A DNA stretch of 64,000 nt from Telopea speciosissima (taxonomy: Eukaryota; Streptophyta; Magnoliopsida; Proteales; Proteaceae). The notes under the pieces are model-generated. The model had not been told where the DNA came from and made no database searches. It saw nothing but the letters and a program-made list of their open reading frames with translations. The translations under genes and the position numbers were made by a program. The number at the start of each line of letters is the position of its first letter. The first letter of the stretch is position 1. Where the stretch lies: positions 55,565,378 through 55,629,377 of the forward strand of contig NC_057926.1 of the NCBI RefSeq assembly GCF_018873765.1. Direction: 5' to 3'. Shown piece by piece: positions 48,710-62,600 of the stretch.

Positions 48710-50929
48710 TCACAGTGTTTGTGAAGTTCTGATCTGCTGCTGATGCTTAGAGCTGTCTGTGGCCAACTGGGTAGAAGCCTCCGACAACCCTACAGCTGAT
48801 GCTGCGGTCATAGTTTGATACTGAGGAGGCAATGTAGCAGCTGAAGGCTGAGTGTAGTACATCTGCGCGTGGGTAGGATCCGCAAACTCGTATGCATAGT
48901 TGGCAGCACCGGCGGCAGTAACAGCCATAGACTGAGATGGGTGATGCATCTGATGGTAACCCAAAATCTGCTGCTGATGCTGATCAGGAGCCATTTGAAT
49001 GAGTGGCGGTGCTACTGCAGCGGCAGTTCTGTACACATTCGGGGCTAAATCGGGCTTCGAAGGAGCTGAGTTCCTAGAGGGATAAACAGACGCTGCGGGC
49101 TCTTTATAAGCAGCAGCAGAGGGAGGGATCATGACAGGGCTGGGTGGCGTTGGGGGCCGACTGGATTGGACGGTTGGAGCATCGCCAAGATTAGATTGAA
49201 CAGGCAAATTGTAAGCTTGTGTTTGCCTAACAGGCAAGTAGTACATTTGGTATTGCTGATCGAGCTGCTGATGGGGGTGTTGCAGCGTTTGCTGCGCCGA
49301 ATGGTACAGTGGGTAGTATGACGAGATGGGTACTGGTCCTGTGGGGTGATGGTGGATGTACTGCGTGCCTGCGGGGATAAATTGCTGCTGTTGCTGTTGT
49401 TGCTGTTGTTGCTGCTGAAGCTGCTGCTGCTGATCCAATTGTGAAGACAAGAAGTAACCAGCATCTTGAAAATGTTGTTGTTGTTGTTGTTGTTGCATCT
49501 GGATCCGATAGCTAGGATCAGAGATGTTACTCTTGTTAGGGAAAGCAGGAACCCTATTGTCTCTAGCTGTAGCAGCTGCCACTGTGTCTTGATAGAACAC
49601 TGTTTTTGGGCCAGAATTGGCATCTCTGCAACATTTCAGAAACCCATTTCAGAAATCTTTCCCAGTCAAATAAAAGCTAGTTTAATTTAACCTCCTAAGT
49701 TCAAAGAAATGGAAAGAAGAAGAAGAAAAATAAAAGCAGAGAGTGAGAGATTGAGGGTGCCTGGCAGCTGCATCTGGCGATGGTAAATCCACACCCCCAC
49801 TAGTCCTCTGTTGCAATTGAGGTTGTGGCGGTTTCCGAAAACCAACCGGGGCCCCATGGTCTGATCGGTCTGATCGCTCATCGTCCGAGATAACGCGGCC
49901 GTGGTTTTCACTAGCAACGGTGGTAAGATTAACCGTAACAGCTGATGATACCATTGCTGCAGCTGCAACGGTGGTCGGAACTGGTGGCGGAGAATAAATG
50001 GTGACAAAACCCTCCTCTTGCTTCTGCGTAGCAGTAGCAGTAGCAGTAGCAGCAGCTGCGGCAGCTACGTTCAGTTGCGAGAAATGTTCCTCCAGCCCAA
50101 CCATCTGATCATGCAACCGAACCCCAACCCCACCATCCTCGACATGAACTCGAATCGGAGGTAAATTGGACTGAGAAGGCGAAGAAGACGTCGAACCAAA
50201 CGACGAAGTAGTTTCCATCATCGGAGAATCCGGCACCGATTGAACATCTTGCCCTTGTTTATTACTAACCTGCTTGTTATGATTACCTACAGATTCAGGT
50301 TGAGCCTCCACATCAACAGAAGGGTCGACATGGATAACATCGTCGAGACCTAACAGGCAATTAACGGAAGCAGCGTCAGCGGAAACCCCTCCAGGCAGAA
50401 TTCCAGAACCGTTAAGGGCATCCAAAAACCAGTTCTCAGACTTGGAATCGTCGAGGAGAGAACCGATCGAAGAGGCAGTATCGGGCTTGGTAGGGAAGAG
50501 AAAGAGGCGGAGGCGAGAGGGCTTCAACGAAGAAGTGGTGGTGCGATCATACTCCTCGATCATATTCTCAAGATCTTCGTCGGTGGTGACGGAGATGAGA
50601 GAATCGAGGTCTTCGTTAGGAAGTTGGTATTTGAGGGTAAAGTCACGACCATGGAGAAGGCTGCGAGAGAGGCGAGCGGAGAGGTCGGTCAAGGTGGAGT
50701 GGCGGTCCACGACAACGATGCGGGTCTCGCCGCCTAGGTAGCAGAGGAACTTATCGTGAGGGCGAGGGACGATGTGGCCTCCATAGCTGCACATCAAACG
50801 CAGCTTAGCGCCTGGGATGGGAGGAAGGGGCTCGTCCCAGGAATCGGCGTTGCGCGACCGGGGAGACGACTCCACTGAGTCCGGGTAGGCGAGATGGGTG
50901 GCGGAAGCCACTGCCGGTAGTGGGTCCAT
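48710..50929 (-). CDS. PB1-domain (octicosapeptide/Phox/Bem1p) protein
   Basis: Two minus-strand exons: 50929 to 49761 (or 49692), and 49625-48710. A PB1 domain spans about residues 41-130: KLRLMCSYGGHIVPRPHDKF, LCYLGGETRIVVVDRHSTL, KYQLPNEDLDSLISVTTDED (the OPCA-type acidic motif) and LENMIEEYDR. The rest is low-complexity: Ser/Pro, an Ala/Thr run, then in exon 2 VFYQDTVAAATARDNRVPA, two poly-Gln tracts and many Tyr/Gln/Pro residues. PB1 domains dimerise; plant members of this group are otherwise poorly characterised. The exon-1 donor is ambiguous: CCAG|gcaccc (GC-AG, 694 aa) or GGAG|gttaaa (GT-AG, 717 aa, adding a Phe/Ser-rich peptide). Both keep the frame. Confidence 0.9.
49378..49496 (-). 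repeat. CAG/CAA repeat encoding poly-Gln
   Basis: Two blocks within PB1 exon 2, at about 49378-49440 and 49475-49496. They mix CAG and CAA codons and encode Gln runs of about 12 and 8. Such runs often vary in length between alleles. Confidence 0.85.
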
Positions 50930-51780
50930 TCGGTTGAACCCAAGGTTGGAGTGGAGATAAAACTAACTGCTCCTCTCCCCCCTTCCACTCCTCTAGTCTT
51001 CCTGTTGGCTCTCCACTGAAGCAGTGGAGAAAGAAAGGGGAAGAAAAGAGAAGATGGTTAACGGAGGCGCAAGTTCTTATAATAATTTCTTTTCCCCCTT
51101 ATTTTAATTATATATTTAAATAAATAAAAAAATGAAATCTTTTCCCAGCTTTCTTTCCTTCCAATACGGGGGGCTGTAAGAGAGAAACGGAACCCAAGAG
51201 AGGAAAGGTAGGGAAAGCTATCGGGGTTGCCGTAATAACAAAAGTTCGTAAATTGGGTGCCTGGTGGAAATACTTATGCCTCTCTTTTTTTTTTTTTTTT
51301 CTTTCAAGCCAATCAAAGGGGTGTTTTTTAAGTTTGCCTTTTTTTTTTCTTCTAAAGGTGGGTGGTGGCAGGAAGGATGTCCTGCCTATCCGTCCTGCCA
51401 ACTCTTTCTCATGTCTTAGATTGTAACCAGAGATCTAGTACAAAATTAATCTAAATCGTCCATTGAATTTCCACATAGTTACTATTTTCGACTGAAAAAT
51501 AATAGATAGAGAGAAGGCAGAGGGGAGAGGGGGATGTGTAGAGAGGTGGAGAGAGAGAGAGAGAGAGAGAGAGGAGGGGGGGGAGCAGGGGTGGGAGGGA
51601 ACTGCGTAGAGACAGGGTGTGTGTGTGTGTGTGTGTGAGGGAGGGAGAGAGAGAGAGAGAGAGCAGGGCGCGGCGCGAGGGAGATGCATAGAGGCTGGGG
51701 GAGAAGAAGATGTAGAGGAGAGGGGGCGGAGAGAGGTTGAGAGATCATTGTCATAGCTTGTTTGAGGTAAAATGCTCAAT
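50930..51780. promoter_or_regulatory. PB1 upstream region with GA and GT microsatellites
   Basis: Directly upstream of the PB1 start codon. GA runs lie at about 51549-51573 and 51645-51663, a GT run at about 51617-51637, and a T run at 51284-51300. On the gene's strand the GA runs read as CT repeats, common in plant 5' UTRs and promoters. No TATA box was assigned. Confidence 0.45.
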
Positions 51781-53145
51781 AGTTGAGATTCAATGGGGTT
51801 AGATCGATGGTTATCAATCTAAGAATACCCTACCAATTTATTGTTATATTCATATTGTAAGGGTGCGACAATTTAATCTTTTTTTAATTATTATTTGAAG
51901 AGAAGTTCTACAATTTTACTTAAAAATAAAAAGTATGTTGCCCTCGAACCAAATTTGATTCATCTATTCGTAATAGTACATTTTCACTTACGAATAAAAG
52001 AAGGCATCTATCCTTTTGCCTCTATAAATACCTTTCCATGCATTCTTAAAAGGGAGTTTGAATCACTTGCAAGTTTTCTATACGAATGGGTGTCAACTCC
52101 TGTTTCTTTTGTTTCCATAAATGTCTCTCTTCACTATGCAGCCTGCACGATTGCACGTTCATGCTGATAATCCAAATTTTATCCCCTAACCGTACATGTA
52201 GCATACACATACATTTACAGTTTCATGATGTCACAAGGCACATATTCTATGACAATTTTGTATGGAGAGAGAGTAGATGAGAGTCTTGGGTGATGGGCCT
52301 GGACCATGTGAACCAAAGATAGATTTTTGGACCTCATAAGTCAAGAAAGTGCATAATATTCAGTGAATGGACCCATAAATAGCTCTACATGGACCATGGT
52401 AGAATTTTTTTTTGGGGGGCAGGGTTGGGGGCGGGGGCTGCTTCTAGATAAGTACGCACAAAATCAGCTTGTCAAATAATTTAACCTTCTATATATAATT
52501 GTGGAGAATTTTGAAGAATTTATTAATTACATATTATGGAGATTATCTTAATACGCATAGATAATCTCATCAGGTGGGACCAATACAATGCGAGTTTATG
52601 AATTTTGAGTTTGGATATCAGACATCTAGCACGATTTTTGGGGGCCTAGATCATTCTATAGTATTTTTGAGCTCCACACACAAGATATATAGCATAGAAA
52701 AACTCTAACTATAGTGTTCCTGCATATAAAATTTTACCTTTTATGAAAGTGATTGGATGAGATGTACACAATGTGCCATGGACTATGATTTTGTTACTTA
52801 GTGTGTGGGGTTGTAGAAGGAGGTTGTGTTTTAGCACACTGATTTTTTTTTTCTTGAATTTATTTTCAATCAATGAAATCACACAATTTCAATTTCTAAC
52901 TAGATAAAAAAAAATAAAAATAAAAACTATTTTCTTTAATTTATTTTAAGAAATTAATGAAAAATTTAAATAAAAATTATACCAAAGAGGAGGGCCTTAA
53001 GATGCATAAGATCTCTAAAATCTAAAGAAAATTGAGATTATATAACTGATTATTTCGACCAAAAATTTTCATTTATTTTACATTGGATGCACACAAAAGA
53101 GATTTATTATAATTTAAGATGGCAAAACCATAAGAATAAAAAAAA
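51781..53145. other. Gene-poor AT-rich sequence
   Basis: No coding exon, RNA gene or classifiable transposon was recognised; there is a short T-plus-G run near 52407. Confidence 0.6.
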
Positions 53146-53499
53146 GGGTAAATTACACATCACCACCTGGTTTTCAAGCGAAACTCAGATCACCCTTTGG
53201 TTTTTGAAAAAACTCAAATCACCCCCTGTACAATAACGATGTTAGTCTATTGTTAATTATTGGCATGACAGGACTATTTTACCCTTGTACTAAAATATTA
53301 TAATTAAATTTACAATATTACCTTTTAAAATCTATGTTTGGATGTCAAGGGTAGTTTAGGGATTTAAATTTATTTAACTGGCTGACATCATCACTTAACA
53401 GCATAAAACTAATGGTAAGGATTAATTTGTCATATTGGGGTCTAACTAGGGGGTGATTTGAGTTTTTTCAAAAACCAAGGGGTGATGTGTAATTTACCC
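53146..53499. mobile_element. MITE (354 bp) with long TIRs
   Basis: Begins GGGTAAATTACACATCACCA and ends with the inverted form (GGTGATGTGTAATTTACCC). The arms continue with TTTGGTTTTTGAAAAAACTC / GAGTTTTTTCAAAAACCAA. It is flanked by eight A's on each side (53138-53145, 53500-53507), a possible 8-bp duplication of low complexity. The GGGTAAATTAC terminus is common in plant MULE-like MITEs. Non-coding. Confidence 0.8.
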
Positions 53500-53507
53500 A
53501 AAAAAAA

Positions 53508-56500
53508 TTTGTACCCCATTTGATACTTGCGGCAACATTTTTTCTCTCCATTTTAGAATGAAGAGAAGGAAGAGAGGAAATGGGAGGGAGGGTCATCGTC
53601 CTAGCTCTCCTTAAAATTAAATTAGGATAAGACAGTTTATTATTAAAAATAAGGGTCATGTTTTCTATGTCGCTGCGTAGGTTGCATCCAAACACATGGG
53701 GGTGGTCTTTCTGCCATTCAGGAGGGGCAGGTCGATCATTTGACCCACCCCTATGTGTTTGGGTGCAGCCTGTGACCCCGGCACAAAGAACATTGGCCTA
53801 AAAGCAAATTCATTGTAAGGTTCTAAAAATCCCCAACAAATAGTAATTATTATAGGTCAACTCAGCATTTTTGAATGGGTCTTAAGCTTTTGGACAAGAA
53901 GCTGAATTGAATGTTAATTTTTCTTTTTTTTTTGGTAAACAATTGAATGTTTATTTCTTACTTTAGACCAAGACGGATGATGACAATGATGCCTTTGCTC
54001 AATCGTCCATTCCTCTCATATAAAGTTATTGTTTTTTTATCCATTTTCATTTTATCATTTAAGATACTAAGATATTAATGGGAGTGGTATGGGTGAGCAT
54101 AGCTATATATTAAATTCATTGATGAGAAATTGTAGAATATATGATACATTCAAGGGCGATCGAAACATTAATAAGGCAAACATTCATGAATAACACATTC
54201 ACGATATAAAGTATCGATAGATATGTTTGATTTATGTATTCATCAAATCAAATTTAAATAGTTTAAATAATAAATTGATTTACATTTATACTATTGGGTG
54301 TATGATTGTCTTAAGGTTATGTCTTAAATTGTTTGTAATTAGGGATTTAATTGAACATTCTATTCAAATGTTTGTTGCATTGTGTATTGATGCAAACGGT
54401 GATTCCAAATACAAATATAAATATTCATAATTATGCATATTGAGCTGGGTCACTTGGGAATCTTGCATGGGTTAATGTTACATATTTGTGAAATAAGATT
54501 CTTAATCATATCTTGTTATTGGTCCTTAGATCTGAGAGGTTCTTATTATTTTTTTGATAGAAGAGAGGTTCTTATAATTAAATCCCTTAATGTTCCAATG
54601 TTGCATGAGGTAAGATTCGTGATTTAAACATTTTCAATTTGGCATCTTTAATTGGCAACAAGACGTTGATACTACTAGATATAGAATAGCATAATTCTTT
54701 ATTTTCTTTAATGCTTTAAATTTTTAAAATTTAAAAATAAAAATAAAAAATTGAATAGTGAAAAGTCAAATAAAAAAACCCTAATACTAAAGTATTAAAC
54801 ACAGCTCCATCTACACCTAATTTTCCTTTTGAAACCAAATCTCTATGACTCATTTTGGTCATAACCCTTAAAATTCAAAGACCATAGTCATATTTTAAAA
54901 ATAACTTCTATGAATATGAGTCATAATCAAAATGAGTTTTTCAAAACCCCACTATCATTAATTCAATTGTATGGAAACTATAGATCATAGAATTATAGAA
55001 ATGAGTGGGGGGACCAAATATAATCTTCTGTATTCTTATACGGTTCCCCACGTAATGATCGATATGATTTCTCTTGGAACATACGTAGAGACATAACGTA
55101 TGAATGATGAACCCTTCTCTCTTCTTTCAAAGGATATATGAGAATAAAACATCATGACATGCATTCCCTCTAACAATGTGTTTGGTGGGCAAGAAAATAA
55201 AAGAAAAAAAAAATTTTCAATTTTTTTAGAAAAAAAAAAGGAGAAAGAAAGACAGAAAAATTTATTGTCTTATTATATTCTTTTTTTCTTTACTTACTAA
55301 TCAAACACATCCTTCAGATCCACTGGGCTAATAGAGCCACCGGCCACTACCATCAAGCATGATATATTCCATGGGAAGTAAGGTTTATAAATAGTGAGAT
55401 AAAGGTAATCCTAGTTTGTCTCTCTTCTCCATCTCTATTTTATGTTTTAGGGATAACCTAATCTAATAATTCATCTCCCTTGTCGTAATGGAACTTACTT
55501 TGAATCTATCAATGGAGCTGTACTGACATATATAAGAGATGTGACTCAGATCCACCCCATCAGCTATCTTATACCTTCTTGGCCTCTCTCATCAATGTCA
55601 TGAAAGAAATCATCTATTTTGTCCACTTGATGAGTTGTTATTTTATTAAATCGAGTATAGATTCCCAACCCCACTCCTAGTTTGCTCTCAATTTTCAATT
55701 TTCCACAAACACTTTTGTTTCTTTTTGTTTGGTTAAGTGATGTGGATGGTACTCTAAAATTATTTCTTCACCATGAGTGTGGTTTTTGAAACACTTGAAT
55801 TGAAATATAAGGTCCTTGCAGTAAAAAAATAACTCAGTAATTAAGAATTATATATTCAGGACCTTTTTATATATATATATGCTTCTGCTATTATTTGGTA
55901 GGTGTTACTAAATCTAGCTTAGAACCACAAAAGGGTTCAGTTTTTGTCTTTTTAATTCTAATTGATTGGTTTTCATTTAGATTTAGGATCAAAGAAAGAT
56001 GGTTTATTTATTTATTGATTTTACTAGCTAGGGTAAGCCCACTTTGGCTTAGAACTTTCATAAACCTGTCACAAAAAGCTCAAACCCATGAAACAAATAA
56101 AAGAGAAATAATTTGGGAATGAAGAGGAGGAAGGTATAATTTGGGAATTTCTCAGATAGATCTCCAATTAAATTAATACAAAACACTTTCAGAACTTTTG
56201 GCTTTCTAATCCATATTGGGTTAGTTTTTGTTTGAAGTGCCTAAATTACTAGGCGAAAGATTTTCATCACACAAGGTGAAGGTCTGAAATATTCTTCCAC
56301 AGTTGAATTATATAGTTAGATCCCGTGGCTGAAGATAGATTTGATCTCTCTTCACGATGGGTGAAAGAAATTAAACTTAATCCTAATAACAAATAAATGT
56401 ATAAATATTCAAGGAGTACTTTTTGATAGACGGCAAGAAAATAAAAATACACATGCAGTAATGAGTAAGGATTAGTATAAAAAAAAAAAAAGTTGAAAAG

Positions 56501-58388
56501 ATATAGAGTGTGGGAATAAATAATTAATTTGAGGTCATCTACATTGAATTGGCTCCCAGGTTACTGATTTCTAATAATTAATGCCCCTAGTGGTCCTTGT
56601 TGGGCTCTTAATGAGCCTCTAATATCTTCTTATATATCTTAAACCAGAAGAATAATAAAGGGATTGAAAATCAAATTAAGGGTTCTGCTTGGAATATTTT
56701 ATAAGTCTCCATGGTTACAAAGTGTTTCAAAGAATTATATTTAGGACTTTTTAACTTAAACCATGCAATCAATCACTAGCAAGCATCTCATGTGGTGGTC
56801 CTCTTGCATGCTCTTAGACTAAACAGGTAAAATCTTATCTGATAATGCTAAGTACTAACCATCCTATAAATGGATACCCTTAATATTCCTGTCTTTAAGC
56901 CCTCTAATTAGAATGTCCTCCCAAGGAAGAAGGTAATTAAAGAAGATAATTAAGTGGCATGCACTAGACACGTTGAAGGATCGATTATGCCTTAAAACTT
57001 TATACAGAGTAAAAAATCAAATGATTCTATTCCACATGGCTCTCACACGCAACCTTAATCTTTTCAAGTAAAAGTATCATTAAGGCCAAACTTAAAGTTT
57101 AAGGTGATTAATTATGTTGTCTATCCTAGTACTATTATCGGATCACACACTGCCAACTACACATGAACAGCTTTTCCAGGTAATTAAAATGTAAATAAAT
57201 GGATTTTCCTTGAAGTTTTTTTTTTTTTTAATCCTTTTATGTCCTTTTTACTATGATACAAATAATGAAATAGAACCATTGGTTGTGCATATGCTTTTCA
57301 TCAGTAAATATTTTTTGTACCAAAAAAAAAAAAATACAGCCTTAAAAAGAAATGATATTATTTTAGCAAATAAATCAGTTAAGAAGAAACAAGTTTTTTA
57401 TGTTAATATCAATTTCGATAGGTAATAATCTCACCGTTGATGTGGCTCTTATACTTGTTAGTCTAAGCACCCACAGCCGATGTAGGATTATTATCTGGAT
57501 AAACCCTATTCTCCATTGATAGTGAAACATGTCTCATTTTACTCTGGATGTTGGCAATCGATCTTGCCGAACCATGAAAATCCATACGTTGTGTAACTGT
57601 AACTGTGGGTGCAAGGAGAAAGCTTTGAATCTGGTTGGATCCCAGTCATTACTCTTTAAGGAACAGCTAATCACCCTCAAGGCTGGTTTAGAATCCGAGA
57701 CAGAAAAAGAAACAGAAAGTGAGAGATTCGTCGATCACAGACAATGCCAATGGCGGGGGGATGTAAAGGATAAATTAAAAATGTTTTAACACTTAATATG
57801 TCATCACTTTTCTCCATTAAAAAGCTCACGTGAGCTTATAAAACAGTTTTAATATTTAAGGTTGCAACATTATGGCGAGCTCGATCTAATGGATTCCAAA
57901 GCATATTTGCTGTTTAATAAACTTAATTAATTACGCTATAGATCTGGATTTCCTTCTTCATCTTCAATTTTTTAACAAAAGTAATTGTTCAACGATCGAT
58001 GGAGATTCTGTTTATAAGTTGTATACGAGGAATACGAGGAAAATGCAAGGACAAATCTGACATAATAAATTAATAAAACTCATCAAGATTAAAGCAATTC
58101 CATCCCCCCTTCCATTTATAAAGAATTTAAGGTTTCATTAATTTGTAATCTGTACTGAGATCTCCGAGACCAGGTTGGCATGCCTTAGACTTATTAGAGC
58201 CCGTAAAGCTAATTAGTTAGATTATGTATGAATTAAATTATAATCTGTACAAATGTAAGCTAGCTAGTGGTGTTGAATTGAAATATTAATTATATTAGGT
58301 TTTAACTTTTAAGAGGGTATGAACTTTAATAGGTAACTGATGTGATACTCTTCCAATAATTAAAATTGTAAATGTTAATATCTAATCC
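53508..58388. other. Gene-poor AT-rich sequence
   Basis: 4.9 kb with A/T runs and a short AT repeat near 55870. I saw no conserved protein motif on either strand. The longest ORFs, such as one at 57529-57789, show no recognisable domain. Confidence 0.6.
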
Positions 58389-58690
58389 AAAAGCTCGAAG
58401 TATTTGGTGGAGGGACTCATAGGTATCTGAAAGGATAGAAAGTCTCAGAGATAATCGATATATATGAGACTATTCCCTCAACATTCCCCCTCACACCCCC
58501 TCACGTGTAGGTAGGACAAAACTGCCTACACGTGCATATGAACAGAAACAGATCTAGGGAAAACCAGTTCTAATACCTCATAAATATTTAACCCGTAAAG
58601 CTCGAACTATTAGATAGAGGGATTCACATGTATATGAGAGGATAGAAGATCTCATGGGTAATCGAGGGAGACTATTCTCTCAATAGTAGA
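58389..58690. repeat. Imperfect direct repeat around a G-box hairpin
   Basis: AAGCTCGAAGTATTTGGTGG...GAGACTATTCCCTCAA (58391-58481) recurs as AAGCTCGAACTATTAGATAG...GAGACTATTCTCTCAA (58599-58684). Between the copies, 58502-58534 forms a hairpin, CACGTGTAGGTAG / CTGCCTACACGTG, with one mismatch in 13 and a 7-nt loop. Each arm carries a CACGTG G-box. Confidence 0.7.
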
Positions 58691-59509
58691 TATGAATTGT
58701 AATGAAATATATAGGATAGTGAAGGAAGTGTAGAGGATTATAGATTGCTTTCTTATTCCCAATTGCTATTTTATAATTAGCAGCCATCAATGACTTATAT
58801 TCTTTCTTATGCGAGAGAGAGAGAGAGTCATTCTTTCCTTGTCAACAGTTTGGGTCTCTTCCCGGCGCCCCCACCCTTCCCCACTTCATATTCTATTTGA
58901 TGATTGATGTAGAAGTAGAAGGGTGTGTAACACCTTTTGTATCACTTTCCAATCAATAGAGTTCCATTTCCATTTCCAACATCTAAGTCTAGTGCGGTTG
59001 TTTAAAATTATGGTCCAAGTCTCAATCTAGCTACCTCACCTTTCACACTATAAACAATAAGGGCAAGCTAAATTAAATATATGTCATCATATGGTATATC
59101 TGATGGGACTCAATTTCAATTTTGTGAAAAAATAGATCACAAGGTCCTTTATTTATGTGTAAAATTAATTTTATAAACAAAATCGAGTTTTGAACATTTG
59201 GATATCGTTGAAGTACTTCTAGTGTACGTCTACACAGAGATATATATATATGTATACATGGAATGCATGTCAATATATGAGAGATTATTTGATTGGAAAA
59301 GATTTTGAAATTTAACTAATGGTTGAACCAGGGCATGTAAATCATCGATCATTCAAAATTACTACAAGCTTGATAGGGTTACCATGGCCCGTCCTCATTC
59401 TCAATTTGATTGAAATTTGTTATTTTATTCTATTGTTTAAATAATTTCTTCTGTTAATAGTCATGCCGAAAGTGGAGAAACAACTAAAATCTATTTTTTG
59501 TATTTTTGT
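58691..59509. other. Gene-poor AT-rich sequence
   Basis: About 800 bp with a GA run near 58815-58827; nothing else recognised. Confidence 0.5.
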
Positions 59510-59690
59510 TAGGGTGAAACAGGATCGGATTGGGCCGGATTTTATAAAACCCTAACCCAACCCGGCATGAGTCCTCTTAGCTTAATCCAAGTCCAATCCG
59601 ACCATGATTGATCCTGATCAAGCCAGGTTGGCCCTGATTGACACTGATTTTCACCAAGGACTGGGTTGGCCCTTTGACCTTGATTTTTAT
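59510..59690. repeat. hAT/MITE-like repeat, relative of 5640-5990
   Basis: Starts TTAGGGTGAAACAGGATCGG and continues with GGGCCGG, TATAAAACCCTAACCCAACC and AGCCAGGTTGGCCCTGATTG. It shares motif order with the 5640 segment in the same orientation. The right border is not clear. A TG/CG alternating run (GTGTGTGTGCGCGCGCGCG) lies further on at 59839-59857. Confidence 0.4.
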
Positions 59691-62600
59691 AGGAGCCAAT
59701 TTAAATGAAAACTTGATGAAATTTAGTATGAAAAATCCACAGGAAGGGATCGGGTAGAGAATAAAGTACAAAGGGTAAAGTAGAATAAATTCCAGTTCAC
59801 CAGAACGTAAAGAAATAGTTTTTAAGTGGTCAAGTAGTGTGTGTGTGCGCGCGCGCGTTCTTTGGGAGGTTTGAGCCCCAGTACAGGTCAAAAGGACGGT
59901 GGCCACAGCCCACGTTGGGTTGTGGTGCAAGACAAGCCAGAAGCCTGAAGCCTGCAAGCTTGGAGGAGAGGAGGACACGGTAACCATGTTGGGAGTAGGA
60001 TTCCCTTCTGCAATCTGTGCATGGACGCTTACGGTTGCCACTGCAGGTTACAGCGTTTTCTAGTTGGATTTCAGAGAATTCAACAAAGGATCACAATATA
60101 CATAAGATACAATGTCAGTATTGGAGTGGGTATGTTGGGTCTCCGTCATTGATGGGCTCTGATGAAGACAGAGCCTAGAAGACCTGCACGTAAAGGAGAG
60201 CATTGAGGTAATTCTACATCGGTTGTAGATGCTCCGACTATCAAGTATAAGAACCACAAGAGGCCATCACACTTAGAACCGATTGATTTTAAGATGGATG
60301 CTTAATAGTCAGTGACAACTAAAATGTGTCATATGCAGACGTTGGACACTTGGATCTACTCTTATAGCATCTACACGATCCTTGCAGGGGGATATTGACT
60401 GCAGCAGAAGATCTTGCAAGTGGACTGGGCCTGGAGGGAGAAATTGATAACTTAAGTGGGCCAAGACTGAGCCTAGAAGCTTGGCCCTCAGATAAGTTTA
60501 GTTCAAAGTTGAGCCAGAATTCAATCCAACTTGCAGCCTTTTTAAGTGTTGAGGATTAATGTCTTGTATCATGTGCTTTGGATTGTGGGCTGTAAGGCAG
60601 TTAAAGTTAAAAGTCCGTATGTTTTATATGAAAATTTTTAGGGTTTACATGGGGTAATTTTAAAATTGGAAATGTTATGTTTTTTCTTTTAAATTGGTAA
60701 CGAGGGAATCATTAGGGTTAGGAGGGAATTCAATTTGTTAAAAATAAAGAGGTGAGAGGAAGAGAGCTTGTAACCCGCTCTCATCTCACCGCAGACATGG
60801 CACCTACCCAAGGCATGTATATCCTTGCATTGTGGTTATTTGAATGTTATTTGATCTACTTTCAAGTGAATATATTTATGGCTATGGTAGACTGATATGG
60901 CAGTCACCAACCTTGGTTATCTAAGGAATGGTTTAGATTGGTTATACATCAAATTTTAATCTCAAATCCCTCCTTAGTCCCTCTAGCCTTCCCCCAGCTC
61001 TTGCTCGTCTAGTGAGTGATGATGCTAGGGGAAGAAAATATCAAAGAATGTAAATATTCTATTTGTAGTTCGATTCTTTATTTATAAAAGCTCCTTTTTC
61101 CCCAAAAAAAAATTTTAATCTCAAATCCTATCATTTTACCTTCCTATGTAATGGCATATCATCCCAGTTATGTCCATGCACCCTTCTATGGTCCTATGCA
61201 CGTTCTTTATAGGCTCTTTTTTTTTGAAATTTTTTTTTTTTGTTTTGCCATGACTCCTTTGAATGAAAACTTAACATGTGAATTAGAGAATCAGGATTCA
61301 TTTATTCATAAAATCTTAGCATCATCAAACTAAACATGTGGCAGAACTAGGTGCTCGAGCATATATAGGAGTATGGAAAATCCCACACTCTTGCTCCAAT
61401 TTTCTTTTCTTCTACTTCTTTTGAATTTTGGGGCAGGTTTAAGCATGGGCTAAGTCATCTGAGACAGGCTATTTTGGATAAGTTTCTTAGGAGAACCCAA
61501 ATATTTGCCACGTCGTAGATTGAATGAGACCTAAATTTTTCTGGATAGATAGAACCAAAAAGTCCTTTACCCCATTTGTCCATTTTCATCCTAAATAGTT
61601 TTAAATACTTAGCAAAATAAAGCTTTTAAAACCCAAATTCTTCCTTTCTTGAATTGGTTAAACTTGATCAATTAAATGTTTTCCATGTTAACAAGATCTT
61701 CCATTTACTAATACCTTTTCAAGCCAATCATATGTTATCTTTTTGTATAGTTTAAAGATGTGTTTGTTTGGTGAGATGCCACCCTTGGATTGGTGGTCTT
61801 ATCTCCAACTTTGGAGACTTGGGATCAAATCCTACCTTATGTTTGAGGAGGCTAAATTAGAGGTCACGAGATGGTGGGGGATATTATCCTTGTACCAAAA
61901 GAAATGATCGAGATAAAAAAGAAATCGACACTTTTGTATGAACAAGAAACTGTAAATACTCTGTTCATACCTTAATATATATATATATATATATATATAT
62001 TATTTCTTTGCATTAAAAGAAAGAAAAATGATCGAGATGGTAGGACCTATGTGACATAGGGTTGAGAGGTGTAGGACCTCTTTTAGGTGAAGTGATGTGG
62101 TGGCATGTAGGTTAGGATTTTTCTTTCCAAGGAAGAGAGAGGGGGGGGGTGTTTAAAAAACATAACCAATAACCAAGATTGGAATCGGGTTGAGTCGATT
62201 TCGATTTGAATAGGTTGGAAGCAATTGATTTTAGCAAGTGATTCCTCAAAATTAAATTAATTTTAAGTTTAGTTTGGAAAAAATGGACCAAGTATGCTTT
62301 CACCCATTGTGGGGAAAACTAAATAGGATTATTTTTATAAGGAAAGTAAAGTAGTAGCTAGATGAGGAACCACAATACCCTGTACATCTAAAGTTGCAAC
62401 ATAGGAGTAGGAGGAGTGAATCTCGCAATATTCCCCAAAACTAAGGGATATAGTAATGATACCAAGGTGGAAGAACACATTCAAAATGGATTCATGCCAT
62501 AATTCATCCGAAGAGAAACCAGTATATCAGAGTTGAATTGATGCATGAGTATAGTTACCAGTTAGCTAGAGAATGTAGTCTCAAGATTATTTTAGAGACT

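Noticed and set aside
51435..51779. 114-codon minus-strand Ser/His/Thr-rich ORFs
   Set aside because: Translations of GA and GT microsatellites upstream of PB1.
57529..57789. 86-codon plus-strand ORF
   Set aside because: Not recognisable, no neighbouring exons, composition like the surrounding DNA.
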